DNA from: a virus
IMG/VR virus record: IMGVR_UViG_3300008107_000468
Location: 1 to 22,255 of that record
Length of the DNA: 22,255 nucleotides
Strand: one strand, 5' to 3'
The notes beneath the pieces were generated by a model, which saw only the letters and a list, made by a program, of their open reading frames with translations, searched no databases and was not told the origin of the DNA. Positions 21,031 to 22,255 of this stretch are shown piece by piece. How positions within the stretch are numbered: position 1 is the first letter of the stretch; every line of letters starts with the position of its first letter. Both the position numbers and the translations under genes were made by a program.

Positions 21031-21058
21031 AGGATAGCAGAAAAGATGAGGGTGTCTA
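21031..21058 (-). promoter_or_regulatory. Promoter of the zinc-ribbon/SGMSR operon (candidate)
   Basis: On the reverse strand TAGACA (21058-21053, five of six to TTGACA) and TATCCT (21036-21031, TANNNT type) are 16 nt apart. The leader to ATG 20982 would be about 42 nt and includes AAAGAGG. Confidence 0.5.
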
Positions 21059-21177
21059 CCCTATTTGCAGAGATTTCTTTTATTTGCTTGAGGCTGTGGA
21101 TACCAGGAAACGCGGTCGGGCGTGTCGCCGGTACTGCTTGGGTTCATTTGTTAGGCAGATCGGGTCAGCAATTCGGG

Positions 21178-21242
21178 GCAGTTGGGGTCATTACTTGCCA
21201 GCAGTTGGGGGCGATTGGTTGGTCGGTTGGCTGTTGGGTTGG
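21178..21242 (+). repeat. G/T-rich direct repeats with G-quadruplex potential
   Basis: GCAGTTGGGG occurs at 21178-21187 and again at 21201-21210, 23 bp apart. From 21217 the sequence reads GGTTGG-TC-GGTTGG, then GTTGGGTTGG to 21242. Four or more GG tracts in 14 nt are a two-tier G-quadruplex pattern. Confidence 0.7.
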
Positions 21243-21390
21243 TTACTTAATACAGCAACACTATGGGGTATATCCCGCCAGAAACAGAGTCAGCCCTCCA
21301 AAGATTTACAAACCAAACCCTTTACAGTACCGCGCCGAATGTCTAACCCTGCACAATACGGTCAGACTTAGGCAGACAGACCCCCCGTTG

Positions 21391-21419
21391 TTGAATCCTG
21401 TGACCTGTACCGTTATACC
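21391..21419 (+). promoter_or_regulatory. Promoter toward terL (candidate)
   Basis: TTGAAT (21391-21396) and TATACC (21414-21419) are separated by 17 nt, sigma-70-like spacing on the plus strand. The terL start would be about 190 nt downstream, so the leader would include the hairpins near 21491-21592. Confidence 0.4.
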
Positions 21420-21490
21420 GGTAACAGTGGCTGCCTCTTACGAGGCCCCTAGGCCGAGTACTGACTTACCCCTCAGTTCGCTGTGGCTCC

Positions 21491-21592
21491 TTCGGGCGCT
21501 AAGCCCGAACTGCCCGGTACTTTTAGTAGGGTAAGTTCTATCTAAAATATTAGATCCGCTAAATTCCCCTCTGCCCGCTAAATGAATCGGGC
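21491..21592. repeat. Hairpins and 9-bp direct repeats before terL
   Basis: TTCGGGC-GCTAA-GCCCGAA (21491-21509) is a perfect 7-bp hairpin; its right arm is part of CGAACTG, which can pair with an upstream CAGTTCG instead. ATCTAA-AATA-TTAGAT (21540-21555) is a perfect 6-bp repeat. CCGCTAAAT occurs at 21556-21564 and 21575-21583, 19 bp apart. The second copy sits in GCCCG/CGGGC (21573-21592). Confidence 0.6.
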
Positions 21593-21613
21593 TTTAATCT
21601 GTAGGAGGAATAC

Positions 21614-22255
21614 GTGGCAGAGAACTCCGCCGACATCGCCAAGCGAATAATCCTCGGCGCTGTCGCAGAAGGTATGACCATTGAGGCAGCTACTGCCTCG
21701 GCTGGTAAGTCTATTAAGACTTATGAGTATTACCGCCGCACCGATAAGATATTTGCGGATAAGATTGATCGAACCCGCCTTGGTCTAAAGGACAAGCAGT
21801 TCCAGGGTGGCGACGTACACGATATTGATTTCGTGGAGTTCCGCGAGAAGTTCCTACACTCTCAGACTTTTCCACATCAGATAAATCTAATAGATGTAAT
21901 CGAAGGTCGTGAACCTTCGTGGCTGCACCCCAGTATGAAATATGAACCGGGCCTTGCCGCCAACCGCGTTCTCATAAATATTCCACCAAACCACGCCAAG
22001 TCAATTACGGTCACCGTAGACTATGTGACGTGGCAGGTAGCCCGTAATCCGAACTTCCGTGTTCTGATTGTATCCCAGACGCAGCAACTAGCTGCTGACT
22101 TTCTCTACGCCATCAAGCAAAGACTGACACATCCAATGTACGCAGATCTGCAAAGTGCTTATGCTGCTGGCGTAGGGTTTAACTCTAAGTCTGCCTCTTG
22201 GCAGGCAACCCGCGTTACCTTTGGTGATGAACTCCGCGAGTCATCTGAAAAGGAT
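21614..22255 (+). CDS. terL: Terminase large subunit, N-terminal part with HTH
   Basis: Open from GTG 21614 to the end of the window, 214 residues, with a perfect AGGAGG ribosome site ending six nt before it. Residues about 10-45 (IILGAVAEGMTIEAATASAGKSIKTYEYYRR) look like a helix-turn-helix, as in small-terminase DNA-binding domains. The ATPase starts later: VLINIPPNHAKSITVTVDYVTW is the atypical Walker A of phage terminases, and FRVLIVSQTQQLAADFLYAIKQRL fits the adjacent strand-helix. TerL drives DNA into the capsid using ATP and then cuts it. No separate small terminase is visible upstream, so the HTH may serve that function. The nuclease domain is beyond the window. Confidence 0.88.
   Translation, partial: MAENSADIAKRIILGAVAEGMTIEAATASAGKSIKTYEYYRRTDKIFADKIDRTRLGLKDKQFQGGDVHDIDFVEFREKFLHSQTFPHQINLIDVIEGREPSWLHPSMKYEPGLAANRVLINIPPNHAKSITVTVDYVTWQVARNPNFRVLIVSQTQQLAADFLYAIKQRLTHPMYADLQSAYAAGVGFNSKSASWQATRVTFGDELRESSEKD

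Larger units (their letters stand above)
20983..21613. other. 631-bp noncoding divergent region upstream of terL
   Basis: The gap between the reverse operon and terL has no convincing gene. The 162-codon plus frame (21046-21534) lacks a ribosome site and reads as Trp/Cys/Pro-rich nonsense. It holds a promoter for each direction, G/T-rich direct repeats, 9-bp direct repeats and several hairpins, listed separately. It is the natural candidate for a pac/cos or replication-control region. Confidence 0.6.

Noticed and set aside
21046-21534. 162-codon plus-strand open frame upstream of terL
   Set aside because: No ribosome site, unlike the other genes here; composition is Trp/Cys/Pro-rich with no domain; it covers promoters and repeats.

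Overview
The window looks like a large part of a tailed-phage genome (Caudoviricetes), read from the end of one structural module, through lysis and replication genes, to the start of the packaging module. The best host clue is a complete WhiB-type Fe-S regulator (13057-13323), a family confined to Actinobacteria and their phages. Zinc-ribbon proteins and small reverse-strand proteins that resemble families I know from actinophages agree with this. Moderate GC content, several TANNNT-like -10 boxes and the tail-gene types suggest an aquatic, low- to mid-GC actinobacterial host; that last step is inference. I see no integrase, excisionase or phage repressor, so a lytic lifestyle is likely.

Layout. 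1-249 is the 3' end of a GT-B glycosyltransferase. 249-8779 (+) is a tail module: an adaptor-like protein, a fibre-like protein, four proteins built from a beta domain and a polyglycine domain (likely receptor-binding tips), two small accessory proteins and a 637-residue repeat-rich tail protein. 8779-10089 (+) is a lysis module: a TM/coiled-coil protein with an out-of-frame overlapping lipoprotein, a two-TM protein, a CHAP endolysin and a holin-like protein, closed by a strong intrinsic terminator (10114-10149). 10154-10748 (-) is a two-gene island with an HNH endonuclease and a zinc protein.

10884-17338 (+) is a tightly overlapping early/replication operon. It opens with an HslV/proteasome-beta-like Ntn hydrolase that appears to be leaderless. 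It continues with a 29-residue membrane protein, a Cas4/RecB-like Fe-S nuclease, a zinc-tail protein, WhiB, a RecA/DnaB-like ATPase, a Holliday-resolvase-like nuclease, a primase in two pieces (CHC2 and TOPRIM), a DUF1599/Nmad1-like protein, a sigma-like HTH protein, another small nuclease-like protein and an FmdB-like zinc ribbon.

17408-20982 (-) is a convergent block: a C5-cytosine methyltransferase broken by a frameshift, a membrane-anchored lysozyme/transglycosylase-like gene that overlaps its neighbour by 140 nt in another frame, and several small actinophage-type proteins. 20983-21613 is a noncoding divergent region with promoters, G-rich repeats, direct repeats and hairpins. It precedes terL (21614 to the window end), whose N-terminus carries an HTH-like segment. 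The most notable items are the phage HslV-like protease with its leaderless promoter, the overlapping coding regions in both lysis-related loci, the frameshifted methyltransferase with its internal repeats, and the noncoding region upstream of terL.
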